Notes under the pieces: generated by a model
Seen by the model: only the letters and a program-made list of their open reading frames with translations
Told to the model about the DNA's origin: nothing
The model's database searches: none
NCBI GenBank assembly: GCA_028688145.1
Contig: JAQTYU010000012.1
Coordinates: 1 to 64,000 of the forward strand
Length of the DNA: 64,000 bases
Direction: 5' to 3'
Source of the DNA: Thiotrichaceae bacterium
GTDB taxonomy: Bacteria; Pseudomonadota; Gammaproteobacteria; Beggiatoales; Beggiatoaceae
Shown here: piece after piece, positions 24,942-34,528 of the stretch
Layout: each line of letters starts with the position of its first letter
Position numbering within the stretch: position 1 is the stretch's first letter
Made by a program: the position numbers and the translations under genes

Positions 24942-25492
24942 TTATTCAGTAATTGGCGTAAATGCGTCCAGTCAAAACTTGCCCACGGGTCAGTTTTGCG
25001 GGTGGGGGCGATGTCGCAATGTCCCACAATATGCTCCGCTGTAATTGCGGGCCAACGGGCTTGCACCACCCGAATTAAGGCGGCAAGCCGTAAATATTGA
25101 ATTGGCTCGTAAGGAATCGTTTCACAGCCTTCCAGCTCAATGCCGATGGAAAAATCATTGCAGCGTTCCCGCCCCTGAAATTGCGAGAAACCCGCGTGCC
25201 AAGCACGGTCGAGAAAGGAAACATATTGCACAATTTCCCCATCGCGGCGAATCAGCACATGGGCGGAAACCCGTGAATTCACAATATCGGCAAAATAGGG
25301 ATGAATATTAGAATTGAGCGTGCCTGAGAACAGCGCGTCGATATAATTGCCGCCAAATTGGTTGGGCGGCAAACTGATGCCGTGCACCACTAAAATATCA
25401 ATTTCCATGCCTTCGGGGCGCGCGTCATAATGCGATGAAGGATGGTGTCGAATATGCTTCCCCAAAAGCCAAGCTTGTGCCGTAAGCCGCAT
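24938..25492 (-). CDS. ampD: 1,6-anhydro-N-acetylmuramyl-L-alanine amidase AmpD
   Basis: A 184-residue cytoplasmic zinc amidase that splits anhydro-muropeptides during peptidoglycan recycling. The zinc ligands are seen in DILVVHGISLPP (His), RAWHAG (His) and VGHCDIAPTRKTDPW (the GHxDIxxxRKxDPG-type motif with its Asp). ECQ-like SIGIELEGCET is also in place. Length and start agree with the family. apaG lies 4 bases upstream on the same strand, so the two are likely co-transcribed. No ampE follows. Confidence 0.95.
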   Translation of the reverse strand: MRLTAQAWLLGKHIRHHPSSHYDARPEGMEIDILVVHGISLPPNQFGGNYIDALFSGTLNSNIHPYFADIVNSRVSAHVLIRRDGEIVQYVSFLDRAWHAGFSQFQGRERCNDFSIGIELEGCETIPYEPIQYLRLAALIRVVQARWPAITAEHIVGHCDIAPTRKTDPWASFDWTHLRQLLNN

Positions 25493-25496
25493 GATG

Positions 25497-25874
25497 TTAA
25501 TTCAGAATATTGGGCAGGGCTAAACGAAATGCGCTAATGGGCGCATCAAATAGATGACCATCATCGGCGTGCATTTGATAACTGCCGTGCATCGTGCCGA
25601 CAGGGGTTTCAATCATTGCCGCACTGGTGTATTGAAAACTGGCTTCGGGCACTAAATACGGTTGTTCCCCAACGACACCTTCACCGCGCACTTCCTGTTC
25701 TTTGCCATTGGCATCGGTAATAATCCAATGACGACTCAGTAAACGTACAGGAATCTTGCCCGTGTTACGAATGGTCACGGTGTAGGCAAACACATAACTT
25801 TCTTGTTCAGGTTGCGATTGATCTTTGAGATAGTGACTACGCACTTCAATTTCGACGCGGTATGGAGAAGACAT
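25497..25874 (-). CDS. apaG: ApaG protein
   Basis: A 125-residue ApaG domain protein, an FN3-like beta sandwich named for its place in the Escherichia coli apaGH operon; its exact role is not settled. Clear landmarks are VEVRSHYL-like IEVRSHYLKDQSQPE, FAYTVTIRNTG, LLSRHWIITDANGKEQEVRG, GVVGEQPYL and GTMHGSYQM. I chose the ATG at 25874 (MSSPYRVEIEV); the longer frame upstream is not family sequence. It is followed by ampD. apaH and rsmA are not beside it. Confidence 0.95.
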   Translation of the reverse strand: MSSPYRVEIEVRSHYLKDQSQPEQESYVFAYTVTIRNTGKIPVRLLSRHWIITDANGKEQEVRGEGVVGEQPYLVPEASFQYTSAAMIETPVGTMHGSYQMHADDGHLFDAPISAFRLALPNILN

Positions 25875-26006
25875 TGCTCTAATTCCTTTACAATTGAGTC
25901 GCGGATGTTGCTTTATTATATATAAAAAATCAGGGTCGTACCTGATAGTTGAATACAGCGTGAGCAAAACTCGGTAGAATATGCTTTTAAGCAGGAGGCA
26001 AAAACT

Positions 26007-26807
26007 ATGCACCCCATGTTAGCGATTGCGATTCAAGCCGCCCGTCAAGCGGGCCGATTGATTAGTCGCGCCTATTATCAGGGCAAAATTTCTCAAATTG
26101 ACAGCAAAGGCAATAACGACTTTGTCAGTGAAGTGGACCGTCAATCCGAAGCGACCATTATTGAATTATTACAACGTGCTTATCCTGAACACTCGATTTT
26201 GGCTGAAGAAAGCGGTCATCATCAGGGCAAGTCAGATTATGAATGGGTGATTGATCCTTTAGACGGCACCACGAATTTTTTACACAATAACCCACAATTC
26301 GCGGTTTCCATCGCGTTGCGCCAACAAGGACGCACTGAATTAGGGGTGATTTATGACCCGTTGCGTGATGAATTATTCACCACTTTACGCGGTAAAGGCG
26401 CATTTTTAAATGATCGCCGCATTCGTGTCGGTAATTTAACTGGTTTACCTGGTGCGTTATTGGGCACAGGTTTCCCGTTTAAAACCCCACATTATTTAGA
26501 AACTTATTTATCAACCTTTAGCGCGTTGTTTCCCCAAGTGTCCGATGTGCGCCGCGCTGGGGCTGCTTCCTTAGATTTAGCCTATATTGCCGCAGGACGT
26601 TTAGACGGTTTTTGGGAAATGGGTCTGCGTGAATGGGATGTTGCCGCAGGCGCGTTAATGATTCAAGAAGCAGGCGGTTTGGTCAGTGATTTTGCGGGCG
26701 GGCACAATTTCTTAATTTCAGGCAACGTGGTGGCGGGCAATCCCAGATTGCTGAAAGGCATTTTACAAACCATTAATCCTTTATTGCCGCCTGAGCTTTT
26801 AAAATAA
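26007..26807 (+). CDS. suhB: inositol monophosphatase family protein SuhB
   Basis: A 266-residue Mg-dependent phosphatase. The metal site is visible as EESG, WVIDPLDGTTNFLHNNP and EWDVAAGALMIQEAGG; the N-terminal NDFVSEVDRQSEATI is also standard. SuhB hydrolyses inositol-1-phosphate and, in Escherichia coli, also acts with NusA/NusG in ribosomal RNA antitermination. The start has a GGAGG site about 8 bases before the ATG. It is followed by a nested pair of repeats. Confidence 0.94.
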   Translation: MHPMLAIAIQAARQAGRLISRAYYQGKISQIDSKGNNDFVSEVDRQSEATIIELLQRAYPEHSILAEESGHHQGKSDYEWVIDPLDGTTNFLHNNPQFAVSIALRQQGRTELGVIYDPLRDELFTTLRGKGAFLNDRRIRVGNLTGLPGALLGTGFPFKTPHYLETYLSTFSALFPQVSDVRRAGAASLDLAYIAAGRLDGFWEMGLREWDVAAGALMIQEAGGLVSDFAGGHNFLISGNVVAGNPRLLKGILQTINPLLPPELLK

Positions 26808-26817
26808 TCGTAAAATT

Positions 26818-27080
26818 GCGCCCCCAACCCCCTAAAGGGGGCTTTTAAAGATTAAATCTAAAAGCAGCCCCTAAATCCCCTAAAAGGGACTTAAAAATAA
26901 GAAAATATTTTTCTCGTTCCCAAGTGCCACTTGGGAATGCTGTCTTGACCGCGTTGCGGTCTGTATACATACAGGATGCAGCGCATCCAAGAATGTGTTC
27001 CCAAGCAACGCTTGGGAACAAGAAAAAGATAAGAAAATATTTCTGTTTAATCTTTAGCCCCGTTTAGGGGGTTGGGGCGC
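26818..27080. repeat. family A repeat interrupted by a family C repeat
   Basis: The outer arms are GCGCCCCCAACCCCCTAAAG and, inverted, AGCCCCGTTTAGGGGGTTG. Inside, at 26911-27026, lies a second element whose ends are TTCTCGTTCCCAAGTG and CGCTTGGGAACAAGAA with small hairpins between. The layout is that of one repeat inserted into another. A related family C hairpin is at 51591. Confidence 0.75.
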
Positions 27081-27163
27081 AGTTTAAGATCATCTTCACG
27101 TTGAACATCAGCCAATCGCTTATAATTCAACTATTCCATTTAATTACTTCATATAAGTTCACC

Positions 27164-28606
27164 ATGTTACCCACGATAGCTATTGTTGGTCGCCCCAATG
27201 TGGGCAAATCCACACTTTTTAATGTACTAACCCGGACACGCGATGCGTTAGTTGCCGATTTTTCAGGTTTGACCCGTGACCGCAAGTTCGGGAGAGGCGT
27301 TGTCGGGGAGCGCGATTATTTAGTAATCGACACGGGCGGCTTGACGGCGGGCGAGGCTGACATTGACGACATGGTCACCGAGCAAGCCTTATTAGCAGTT
27401 GAAGAAGCCGATAGCGTGCTTTTCATCGTCGATGGTCGCGCAGGTTTGACGGGCGAAGATCAAGAAATCGCTCAGCGTTTACGTACTTACAGCCGAAAAA
27501 TTCACCTCGTGATTAATAAATCCGAAGGCTTGGAAAGAGCGATAGTCAGCGCGGAATTTCATCGGCTGGGCTTTCCCCATCTGCATGTGATTTCTGCGGC
27601 GCATGGGCGCGGCGTTGGGGATATGATTGAAGAAGTGCTTGAACAATTCCCCTTGCCGCCACAACCTGAAGAATCTGATGAATATATTTACGAGGATGAC
27701 GAAGAGCCTGTTATTGAAGACATCGAAGACCTGACCATTAAAGTGGCGTTTGTCGGTCGTCCCAATGTCGGCAAGTCTACGCTGGTGAATCAAATTTTAG
27801 GGTATGAACGCGTGATTGCGTTTGACCAACCCGGCACCACCCGCGACAGCATCGAAATTCCGTTTGAACGCGATGGACAAGAATATGTGTTAATCGACAC
27901 GGCGGGCGTGCGGCGGCGTTCTCGTGTCGAGGAAATGATTGAAAAATTCAGTATTATTAAAACCCTGCAAGCGATTGAATTTGCGCATGTGGTGGTGATT
28001 TTACTGGATGCCACTGAAGGCATGACTGACCAAGACGCGAATTTAATCGGCAGCGTGCTGGAAAGTGGGCGTTGTTTGGTGATTGCGGTCAATAAGTGGG
28101 ATGGTTTGAGTGCGGAAAAACGCAACAGCGTGAAATTTGACCTGACGCGGCGTTTACATTTTGTGGATTTTGCGGATATTCATTTTATTTCTGCACTGCA
28201 TGGCACGGGCGTAGGCTTATTATTTAAGTCGGTGTTTAAGGCGTGGAGTGCGGCACATCGTCAAGTGACCACTTCGCAATTGAACCAAATTTTGGAACGC
28301 ATTGTTGAGAAGAATCCGCCGCCGATTGTGAAAGGACGACGGATTAAACTGCGCTTTATGCACCAAGGTGGCATTCATCCGCCACGCTTTGTGATTCATG
28401 GCAATCAGGTGAAAGAGATGCCTGAACATTATGAACGCTATTTAATCAATCAGTTGCGGAATATTTTGAAGTTGCACGGCACGCCGATTAGTTTGAGTTT
28501 CAAACAAGGCGAAAATCCGTTTGAAGGGCGTAAAAATCCGCTGAGTCCGCGCCAAGTTCATGCACGTAAGCGTATGATGCGACATGTGAAACGGACTAAG
28601 AAGTAG
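27164..28606 (+). CDS. der: GTPase Der (EngA)
   Basis: A 480-residue double GTPase needed for 50S ribosome assembly. The first G domain starts IAIVGRPNVGKSTLFNVLTR and contains DTGGL and NKSE; the second starts VAFVGRPNVGKSTLVNQIL with DTAGVRR and NKWD. An acidic linker (EDDEEPVIEDIED) joins them, and the C-terminal KH-like domain (KLRFMHQGGIHPPRFVIHGN) is complete. I chose the ATG at 27164, which opens directly into the first G domain, over the TTG at 27101. The usual neighbour bamB is absent. Confidence 0.97.
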   Translation: MLPTIAIVGRPNVGKSTLFNVLTRTRDALVADFSGLTRDRKFGRGVVGERDYLVIDTGGLTAGEADIDDMVTEQALLAVEEADSVLFIVDGRAGLTGEDQEIAQRLRTYSRKIHLVINKSEGLERAIVSAEFHRLGFPHLHVISAAHGRGVGDMIEEVLEQFPLPPQPEESDEYIYEDDEEPVIEDIEDLTIKVAFVGRPNVGKSTLVNQILGYERVIAFDQPGTTRDSIEIPFERDGQEYVLIDTAGVRRRSRVEEMIEKFSIIKTLQAIEFAHVVVILLDATEGMTDQDANLIGSVLESGRCLVIAVNKWDGLSAEKRNSVKFDLTRRLHFVDFADIHFISALHGTGVGLLFKSVFKAWSAAHRQVTTSQLNQILERIVEKNPPPIVKGRRIKLRFMHQGGIHPPRFVIHGNQVKEMPEHYERYLINQLRNILKLHGTPISLSFKQGENPFEGRKNPLSPRQVHARKRMMRHVKRTKK

Positions 28607-28632
28607 TTTACTGTTTTAGAATCTAATAAAAG

Positions 28633-28668
28633 AAGCCCCGATGTTTTAACAAAATCGGGGCTTTTTTT
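28633..28668 (+). terminator. rho-independent terminator after der
   Basis: AGCCCCGAT pairs with ATCGGGGCT across an 11-base loop, followed by seven T. It also reads well on the minus strand and may serve the gene ending at 28690. Confidence 0.92.
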
Positions 28669-28689
28669 ATCTGAATTTATTTTCATCAA

Positions 28690-28950
28690 TTAATGAACTA
28701 CTGTATTGTCAGTGACATAGCTGATAGCAATATCATAACCATATTCAACTAGAATATTGGTAGATAACTCAGCCGCCAATTCGCTGAACTGACTTCGTTG
28801 CTGATTATTAACGGGAGGTTGAATTCGCATCCACACCTCACCACCCTCAAAAGGATTCTCGATTATTTCCACCAGTCCAATATCGGGAAACTGCGCTTTT
28901 AGTGTCAGAAATAAGTTTTCACTGAGTTCTTTTTGTTTAAAATTTAGCAT
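28690..28950 (-). CDS. small protein of unknown function, HEPN partner candidate
   Basis: An 86-residue acidic protein starting MLNFKQKELSENLFLTLKAQ. The rest looks like a compact alpha/beta domain (FPDIGLVEIIENPFEGGEVW, MRIQPPVNN). I do not recognise a family. The ATG at 28950 follows GAGG by 9 bases; an upstream in-frame ATG at 29007 has no such site. It lies downstream of the HEPN gene on the same strand with a 185-base gap, in an AT-rich segment unlike the flanking der and nrdB genes. It is not a nucleotidyltransferase of the usual MNT type. Confidence 0.65.
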   Translation of the reverse strand: MLNFKQKELSENLFLTLKAQFPDIGLVEIIENPFEGGEVWMRIQPPVNNQQRSQFSELAAELSTNILVEYGYDIAISYVTDNTVVH

Positions 28951-29135
28951 TGTTGTAGCCTCATGACATCCCTGGTTATTTAGGAGAAGTTGAAGGCTTC
29001 TTCCCATGATTATGTTTATAGTATAATCACAGAAACTAAAATTTTAAATATTTTTCTAAATGATTCAATTAGTTATTTATAAAAACAGCTGGAATAATTT
29101 AGAAAAATTAGTGAGTTAGTAAACATAAAGGTTGT

Positions 29136-29540
29136 CTAACTTAAAGATTCAGTTACTCTTCTATAAAAATAAAGGGCTTTCTTAAGAATCTTTTCAGCAG
29201 TCACTCTGTCTATCGATGAAACTGCCTCATAATCGGCAGTTATCCTGAAACTTTCTAATTCTTTTAAGTATCCGCGAAGCTCCATTGGAATAATTTGATT
29301 TTCGTTAATCAAGTATCTTACAAATCCACTAATTATCCCTTTATGCGTGCAATTTCTAACACTACTAATAGGATATATTTCATTTTTATGATAATCCAAG
29401 GCAACACAAGCAAGCTGAAAACAAGCATAATATGCTGCCTGAGCTACTGGATTATATAATTCGTGATCAAATGCTATCTCAGCAATTTTCAGGTGTTCTT
29501 TAGACTTATCTAACATAATTAAGGCCTTAACATTCGGCAT
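29136..29540 (-). CDS. HEPN domain protein (UPF0332-like)
   Basis: A 134-residue all-helical protein. MLDKSKEHLKIAEIAFDHEL, then YNPVAQAAYYACFQLACVAL, THKGIISGF and RVTAEKILKKALYFYRRV match the HEPN/UPF0332 pattern. HEPN proteins are often RNases or toxin halves of toxin-antitoxin pairs; the usual RX4-6H motif is not clean here (RNCTH has only three residues between Arg and His), so catalysis is uncertain. AGGA lies 8 bases upstream. The local base content is AT-rich, a sign of transfer. The usual MNT nucleotidyltransferase partner is absent; the gene at 28690 may take its place. Confidence 0.78.
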   Translation of the reverse strand: MPNVKALIMLDKSKEHLKIAEIAFDHELYNPVAQAAYYACFQLACVALDYHKNEIYPISSVRNCTHKGIISGFVRYLINENQIIPMELRGYLKELESFRITADYEAVSSIDRVTAEKILKKALYFYRRVTESLS

Positions 29541-29632
29541 AAAACTATCCTATCGATTAGTAAACAAGTTGTTTTTCATCTCAAAAAAGGCGACCCCAAA
29601 GAGCCGCCCCAAATTTCCCAATTCTTAAAGAA

Positions 29633-30772
29633 CTAATCCCAGTTTAAAGCCCCACCCGTTTTATATTCAGTCACACGGGTTTCAAAGAAATTCTTTTCCT
29701 TTTTCAGGTCGATAATTTCCGACATCCACGGGAAATTATTCACCGCACCCGCATACAATTCAGGCAGCCCGATTTGGTCACAGCGACGGTTTGCAATATA
29801 ACGCAGATAATCCACAAACATATCCGCATTCATGCCCAACACGCCGCGCGGCATGGTGTCGTAAGCGTAGTTAATTTCTAACTCCACCGCTTCCCGAATC
29901 ATGCTACAAATTTCATCTTGAAACGCTTTAGACCATAAATGCGGATTTTCAGATTTAATCTGATTAATCACGTCAATACCAAAATTCAAGTGCATCGATT
30001 CATCACGCAGAATGTATTGAAACTGTTCTGCCGTGCCGACCATCTTATTGCGCCGCCCCATGCTTAAAATCTGGGTGAAGCCCACAAAGAAGAAAATCCC
30101 TTCAAAGCACACATAAAACGCGCACAAGTCCCGCAAGAAACGCTGGTCATTTTCAGGCGTGCCCGTGTGGAAATTGGGGTCGCTTAAACTGTCGGTATAT
30201 TTCAAAGACCACACTGCTTTATCATGAATCGAAGGGATTTCACGATACATGTTGAACAGTTCAGATTCTTCCATGCCCATCGATTCAATCGCATATTGAT
30301 AAGCGTGGGTGTGCAACGCTTCTTCAAACGCTTGGCGCAGCAAATATTGACGGCATTCAGGGTTGGTTAAATGGCGATACACCGCCAACACCAAATTATT
30401 CGCCACCAAAGAATCGGCAGTTGAGAAAAAGCCCAAATTACGCTTAATAATCAAGCGTTCATCGTCGGTCAAACCATCGCGAGATTTCCATAGCGCAACG
30501 TCCGCATTCATATTAATTTCATTGGGCATCCAATGATTGGCGCAGGCATCTAAATATTTATCCCAAGCCCATTTGTATTTAAACGGCACGAGCTGATTTA
30601 AATCGGCACGACAATTAATGATTTGCTTATCATCGACTTGAATGCGGCGCGCACCCATCTCTACGGTTTCAAGCCCCGTCGCGCCGTAAGGCAAGGCTGA
30701 AGAATTATGGAGCGGTGACATTCCTGCAGGAAGAGAGGAGCGTGTCGCCACAGGTTCGTCAAAATCTAACAT
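29633..30772 (-). CDS. nrdB: ribonucleotide reductase class Ia, beta subunit
   Basis: A 379-residue diiron-tyrosyl radical subunit. Ferritin-like helices carry the iron ligands and radical region: the segment before [40 protein letters not shown] and [16 protein letters not shown]. The C-terminus ([18 protein letters not shown]) is the tail that binds NrdA. I chose the ATG at 30772 with GGAG 10 bases upstream; a TTG two codons earlier is an alternative. nrdA lies upstream on the same strand but 307 bases away, separated by nested repeats. Confidence 0.95.
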   Translation of the reverse strand: MLDFDEPVATRSSLPAGMSPLHNSSALPYGATGLETVEMGARRIQVDDKQIINCRADLNQLVPFKYKWAWDKYLDACANHWMPNEINMNADVALWKSRDGLTDDERLIIKRNLGFFSTADSLVANNLVLAVYRHLTNPECRQYLLRQAFEEALHTHAYQYAIESMGMEESELFNMYREIPSIHDKAVWSLKYTDSLSDPNFHTGTPENDQRFLRDLCAFYVCFEGIFFFVGFTQILSMGRRNKMVGTAEQFQYILRDESMHLNFGIDVINQIKSENPHLWSKAFQDEICSMIREAVELEINYAYDTMPRGVLGMNADMFVDYLRYIANRRCDQIGLPELYAGAVNNFPWMSEIIDLKKEKNFFETRVTEYKTGGALNWD

Positions 30773-30837
30773 GATCAATAAACTCCGTTGCTACTGAGGT
30801 AATCTATAAGGGAAGGAATGAGTTAAAGATTTTTAAA

Positions 30838-31076
30838 CAAGCCCCTAAATCCCCTAAAGGGGACTTTAAAGATAAAAATATTAAATTAATCTTTATCCAG
30901 CGTAGGGTGTATAAGCATCGCGTCATACACCTTGCGATTTGAAAAACGGTGCAGTCGCAATTTAAAGCAGGTGTATGGCGGCTACGCCTTATACACCCTA
31001 CGCTTACTTTGAAAACAAAAAATCTTTAAGATTTAATCTGTAAAAGCCCCTTTTAGGGGGTTGGGGGCTTCTTTAA
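30838..31076. repeat. family A repeat interrupted by a family B element, between nrdA and nrdB
   Basis: The outer arms are AGCCCCTAAATCCCCTAAAG (with GGGAC) and, inverted, AGCCCCTTTTAGGGGGTTGG. The inner element at 30901-31002 has ends CGTAGGGTGTATAAGC and CTTATACACCCTACG, a nearly intact family B copy. Confidence 0.8.
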
Positions 31077-31079
31077 TTT

Positions 31080-33923
31080 TTACTGGCAAGACTCGCAATC
31101 AGGATTATCAATGGAACAGACTTGGGGCGCGGGTTCATTGCTAACCGCATTTAATTTGCGATCCCGAATCGTGCTTTTCTCGACGTGCGTTGCGCCCATG
31201 CTGCGCAAGTAATACGTGGTTTTCAAACCGCGCAGCCACGCCAATTTATACAAGCTATCCAACTTACGACCTGACGGCTCTAACATGTACAAATTCAACG
31301 ATTGCGATTGGTCAATCCATTTTTGACGACGCGCCGCCGCTTCAATCAACCAAGCAGGGTCAATTTCAAACGCAGTGGCGTATAAATCTTGTAAGTCTTG
31401 GGGAATACGCTCGATATAACGCAGGCTGCCATCAAAATATTTCAGGTCATTCACCATCGCTTCATCCCACAAACCACGTTGACGTAGTTCATTGATTAAA
31501 TAGGGATTAATCACGGTAAATTCGCCCGACAAATTCGATTTCACAAACAAGTTTTGATACGTGGGTTCAATCGATTGTGAAACCCCGACAATGTTAGAAA
31601 TCGTCGCGGTGGGTGCAATCGCCATGCAATTAGAATTCCGCATCCCGATTTGCGTGACCCGTTGGCGCAAAGCATCCCAGTCTAAAGTGCTGCGGGTGTC
31701 GATTTCCAAGTATTGGCTGGGACGCGATTTGGCAACAAATTGAATGCTGTCCACAGGCAGAATGCCTTTGCTCCACAACGAGCCTTCAAAACTCTTATAA
31801 CGCCCGCGTTCTGCTGCCAATTCGGTAGACGCATGAATCGCGTAATAGCTGACCACTTCCATCGATTGATCGGCAAAATCAACAGCGGCTTGTGAGGCGT
31901 AAGGAATTTGCAATTGATAAAGCGCGTCTTGGAAACCCATGATGCCCATGCCGACGGGGCGATGTTGCAAGTTGGCATTGCGCGACTGGGGCACGGCGTA
32001 ATAATTCAATTCCACCACGTTATCCAACATCCGCATTCCTGTGCGAATGGTGCGTTGCAGCTTCTCAATATCGAGCTTGCCATCTTGAATATGGTTGGCA
32101 AGGTTGATGCTGGCAAGATTACAAACCGCGATTTCGCCTTCTTGTTGGTTTTTGATGGGGTCTGGGTAACTCTTTGTATTTAGGCAAATTTCAGTACAGA
32201 GATTAGAACTATGCACCACACCGACATGCTGCTGTGGGCTGCGTAAATTACACACGTCTTTGAAAGTAATCCAAGGATGTCCCGTTTCAAATAACATGCT
32301 CAGCATTTTGCGCCACAGTTCAACCGCCGCTACCCGTTTCCAGACCCGAATCTTGCCTGTTTCTGCCAATTGTTCATAAGACTCGTAAGCGGTGCGGAAG
32401 GCTTCGCCATATAAATCATGTAGATCAGGGGTTTCGTTGGGTGAAAACAGCGTCCAAGGGCCATTTTCATGCACGCGTTGCATGAATAAATCAGGAATCC
32501 AATTGGCGGTATTCATGTCGTGGGTACGACGACGTTCATCGCCCGTGTTCTTACGAAGTTCTAAAAACTCTTCAATATCAATGTGCCACGATTCTAAATA
32601 GGCGCAACCTGATCCTCGGCGACGGCCCCCCTGATTGACCGCTACCAGCGTATCATTCGCCACTTTCAAAAACGGAACAACGCCTTGGGATTTGCCATTC
32701 GTGCCTTTGATTAAAGAACCCATGCCGCGCACATTGCTCCAATCGTTGCCGATGCCGCCAGCCCATTTTTGCAACATCGCATTGTCTTTAATCGCGCCGT
32801 AAATGCCTTCTAAATCATCAGGGACGGTGGTTAAAAAGCAGCTCGATAATTGTGAGCGCAACGAACCCGAATTAAATAAAGTCGGGGTGCTGCTCATAAA
32901 ATCAAAACTCGAAAGCAGGTTATAAAACTCAATCGCACGCTGTTCTTTATTTTCTTCGTTTAACGCCAAACCCATCGCGACGCGCATGAAAAATGCCTGT
33001 GGCAATTCAAAACGCACTTCGTCCCAATGTAAGAAGTAGCGGTCATACAGGGTTTGTAAGCCTAAATAAGTAAATTGAAAATCGCGTTCAGGTTTTAAAG
33101 CTGCGCCTAAAATATCTAAATTATATTCGCGCAATTTCGGATTGAGCAATTCATGCTTAATGCCTGCTTCCAAATACAGCGGCAAATAACGCGCGTAATA
33201 ACTCGACATTTCTGCGGCGGTGGCAGTTTTGGCGGGAAAATCTAAAAAGCTTAGGGCTTCTTGACGCAGATGGTCGAGCAATAAACGCGCGGTCACATAG
33301 CTGTAATTCGGTTCTTTTTCCACCAAAGTACGCGAACTCATCACTAAAGCGCGGTTTACATCGGCTTCGGGAATCCCATCAAACAGATTTTTTAAGCAAT
33401 CTTCAACGATTAAATTTGCATCGACATAAGCCAGCCCGAGACAAGCTTCTAAAACCACGGCGCGTAATCTATCTTGGTCTAAAGCGACTAATTCACCCGA
33501 AGTTTTCGTGATGTGCATTTGCGGTTTATTCGGTTGTTGGGCGCGTTGTTGGGCGTGCTGTTCACGATATAACACGTAAGCACGGGCGACTTTATGCTCT
33601 CCAGCGCGCATTAATGCCAATTCGACTTGGTCTTGAATATCTTCAATATGCACCATGCCTCTTTCAGTCAGGCGACGGCTAATATTATTAATCACTTGGC
33701 GGGTGTGGGTTGCGACGGCATTTTGAATGCGTGTCGAATTTTTGGCAGTGTCACCTTCAACGGCGAGAAAAGCTTTGGTCATTGCTGCCGCAATTTTATG
33801 ACCATCAAAAGGGGTTACTTGCCCGTTGCGGCGAATAACACGGTATTGACTTAATAAGGCACTGTTCCACGTCATTTCTTCTGTGGCAGAAGCGAGTGTG
33901 TCGGCAACAATTTCAGGCTGCAT
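31080..33923 (-). CDS. nrdA: ribonucleotide reductase class Ia, alpha subunit
   Basis: A 947-residue catalytic subunit making deoxyribonucleotides from NDPs. It is long because two ATP-cone domains sit at the N-terminus (about residues 28-125, starting YRVIRRNGQVTPFDGHKIAA; and about 133-225, MHITKTSGELVALDQDRLRA), an arrangement also seen in Pseudomonas. The barrel carries SSCFLTTVPDDLEGIYGAI, NLCTEICLNT (active-site Cys and Glu), and PTATISNIVGVSQSIEPTYQ. The C-terminal redox cysteines are in CSIDNPDCESC. Stop and start agree with the family. nrdB follows on the same strand beyond repeats. Confidence 0.96.
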   Translation of the reverse strand: MQPEIVADTLASATEEMTWNSALLSQYRVIRRNGQVTPFDGHKIAAAMTKAFLAVEGDTAKNSTRIQNAVATHTRQVINNISRRLTERGMVHIEDIQDQVELALMRAGEHKVARAYVLYREQHAQQRAQQPNKPQMHITKTSGELVALDQDRLRAVVLEACLGLAYVDANLIVEDCLKNLFDGIPEADVNRALVMSSRTLVEKEPNYSYVTARLLLDHLRQEALSFLDFPAKTATAAEMSSYYARYLPLYLEAGIKHELLNPKLREYNLDILGAALKPERDFQFTYLGLQTLYDRYFLHWDEVRFELPQAFFMRVAMGLALNEENKEQRAIEFYNLLSSFDFMSSTPTLFNSGSLRSQLSSCFLTTVPDDLEGIYGAIKDNAMLQKWAGGIGNDWSNVRGMGSLIKGTNGKSQGVVPFLKVANDTLVAVNQGGRRRGSGCAYLESWHIDIEEFLELRKNTGDERRRTHDMNTANWIPDLFMQRVHENGPWTLFSPNETPDLHDLYGEAFRTAYESYEQLAETGKIRVWKRVAAVELWRKMLSMLFETGHPWITFKDVCNLRSPQQHVGVVHSSNLCTEICLNTKSYPDPIKNQQEGEIAVCNLASINLANHIQDGKLDIEKLQRTIRTGMRMLDNVVELNYYAVPQSRNANLQHRPVGMGIMGFQDALYQLQIPYASQAAVDFADQSMEVVSYYAIHASTELAAERGRYKSFEGSLWSKGILPVDSIQFVAKSRPSQYLEIDTRSTLDWDALRQRVTQIGMRNSNCMAIAPTATISNIVGVSQSIEPTYQNLFVKSNLSGEFTVINPYLINELRQRGLWDEAMVNDLKYFDGSLRYIERIPQDLQDLYATAFEIDPAWLIEAAARRQKWIDQSQSLNLYMLEPSGRKLDSLYKLAWLRGLKTTYYLRSMGATHVEKSTIRDRKLNAVSNEPAPQVCSIDNPDCESCQ

Positions 33924-33938
33924 AATATCTCCTTAACA

Positions 33939-34046
33939 ACTATCCTTGGTTCTCATACTGAGGATAGTCAAATATTTTGAATGATACGCGAATTAGAGAG
34001 AAAAGATAATAGATTTTAATAAATGAAACCCCATGCTTTCATTTAT
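33939..34046 (-). other. two perfect hairpins in the nrdA leader region
   Basis: 33939-33946 (ACTATCCT) pairs with 33961-33968 (AGGATAGT) across 14 bases, beginning 15 bases before the nrdA start. Further up, 34019-34028 (ATAAATGAAA) pairs with 34037-34046 (TTTCATTTAT) across 8 bases. They could be operators or leader structures. No NrdR box was recognised. The stretch 34047-34528 is AT-rich and has no supported gene. Confidence 0.45.
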
Positions 34047-34528
34047 AAATATCTTTAAAATCAATATGTTTTTAAAAAATTTATTGATTTTATGATGTTA
34101 TCGATGATTGTTTTAATTCATTGATTATTAAGTTAATTCATAAATTGAAGAAAATAAAAAGGCTTGTTTGCTATATTTTATATAAAACAAACAGTTACAT
34201 TAGAATACTTCTATAATTATGCGGGTAGTTTTAGCGTTGGTGCGTGCTAGCTATCAGATAATATTCAGATATTCCAAAACCCATTAACTTCACGCTCTGG
34301 AATGAAAAACTCTTACTGTCATTTGAAAGACAGGTATGATTCTGTACCACGTAGTAACTCAATATTCGGGGCGTGATAGTGTAACCAAAATCCGAGAAAC
34401 TTGCCTTAGTTATTTGTGATTTCCCCATGACTTTCTTGACTATATTTCTTATAAGACATAGTGTTATTGGCGCATCTATTGCAACGGGTCATATTTTATT
34501 CTGTTTTAATTTTTACTTAGGAAAAAGT

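Noticed and set aside
33924..34200. NrdR boxes upstream of nrdA
   Set aside because: No pair of sites close to the NrdR consensus was found on either strand.
34231..34428. 65-codon minus-strand frame upstream of the secreted protein gene
   Set aside because: No recognisable domain, and it covers the likely promoter region of the plus-strand gene.
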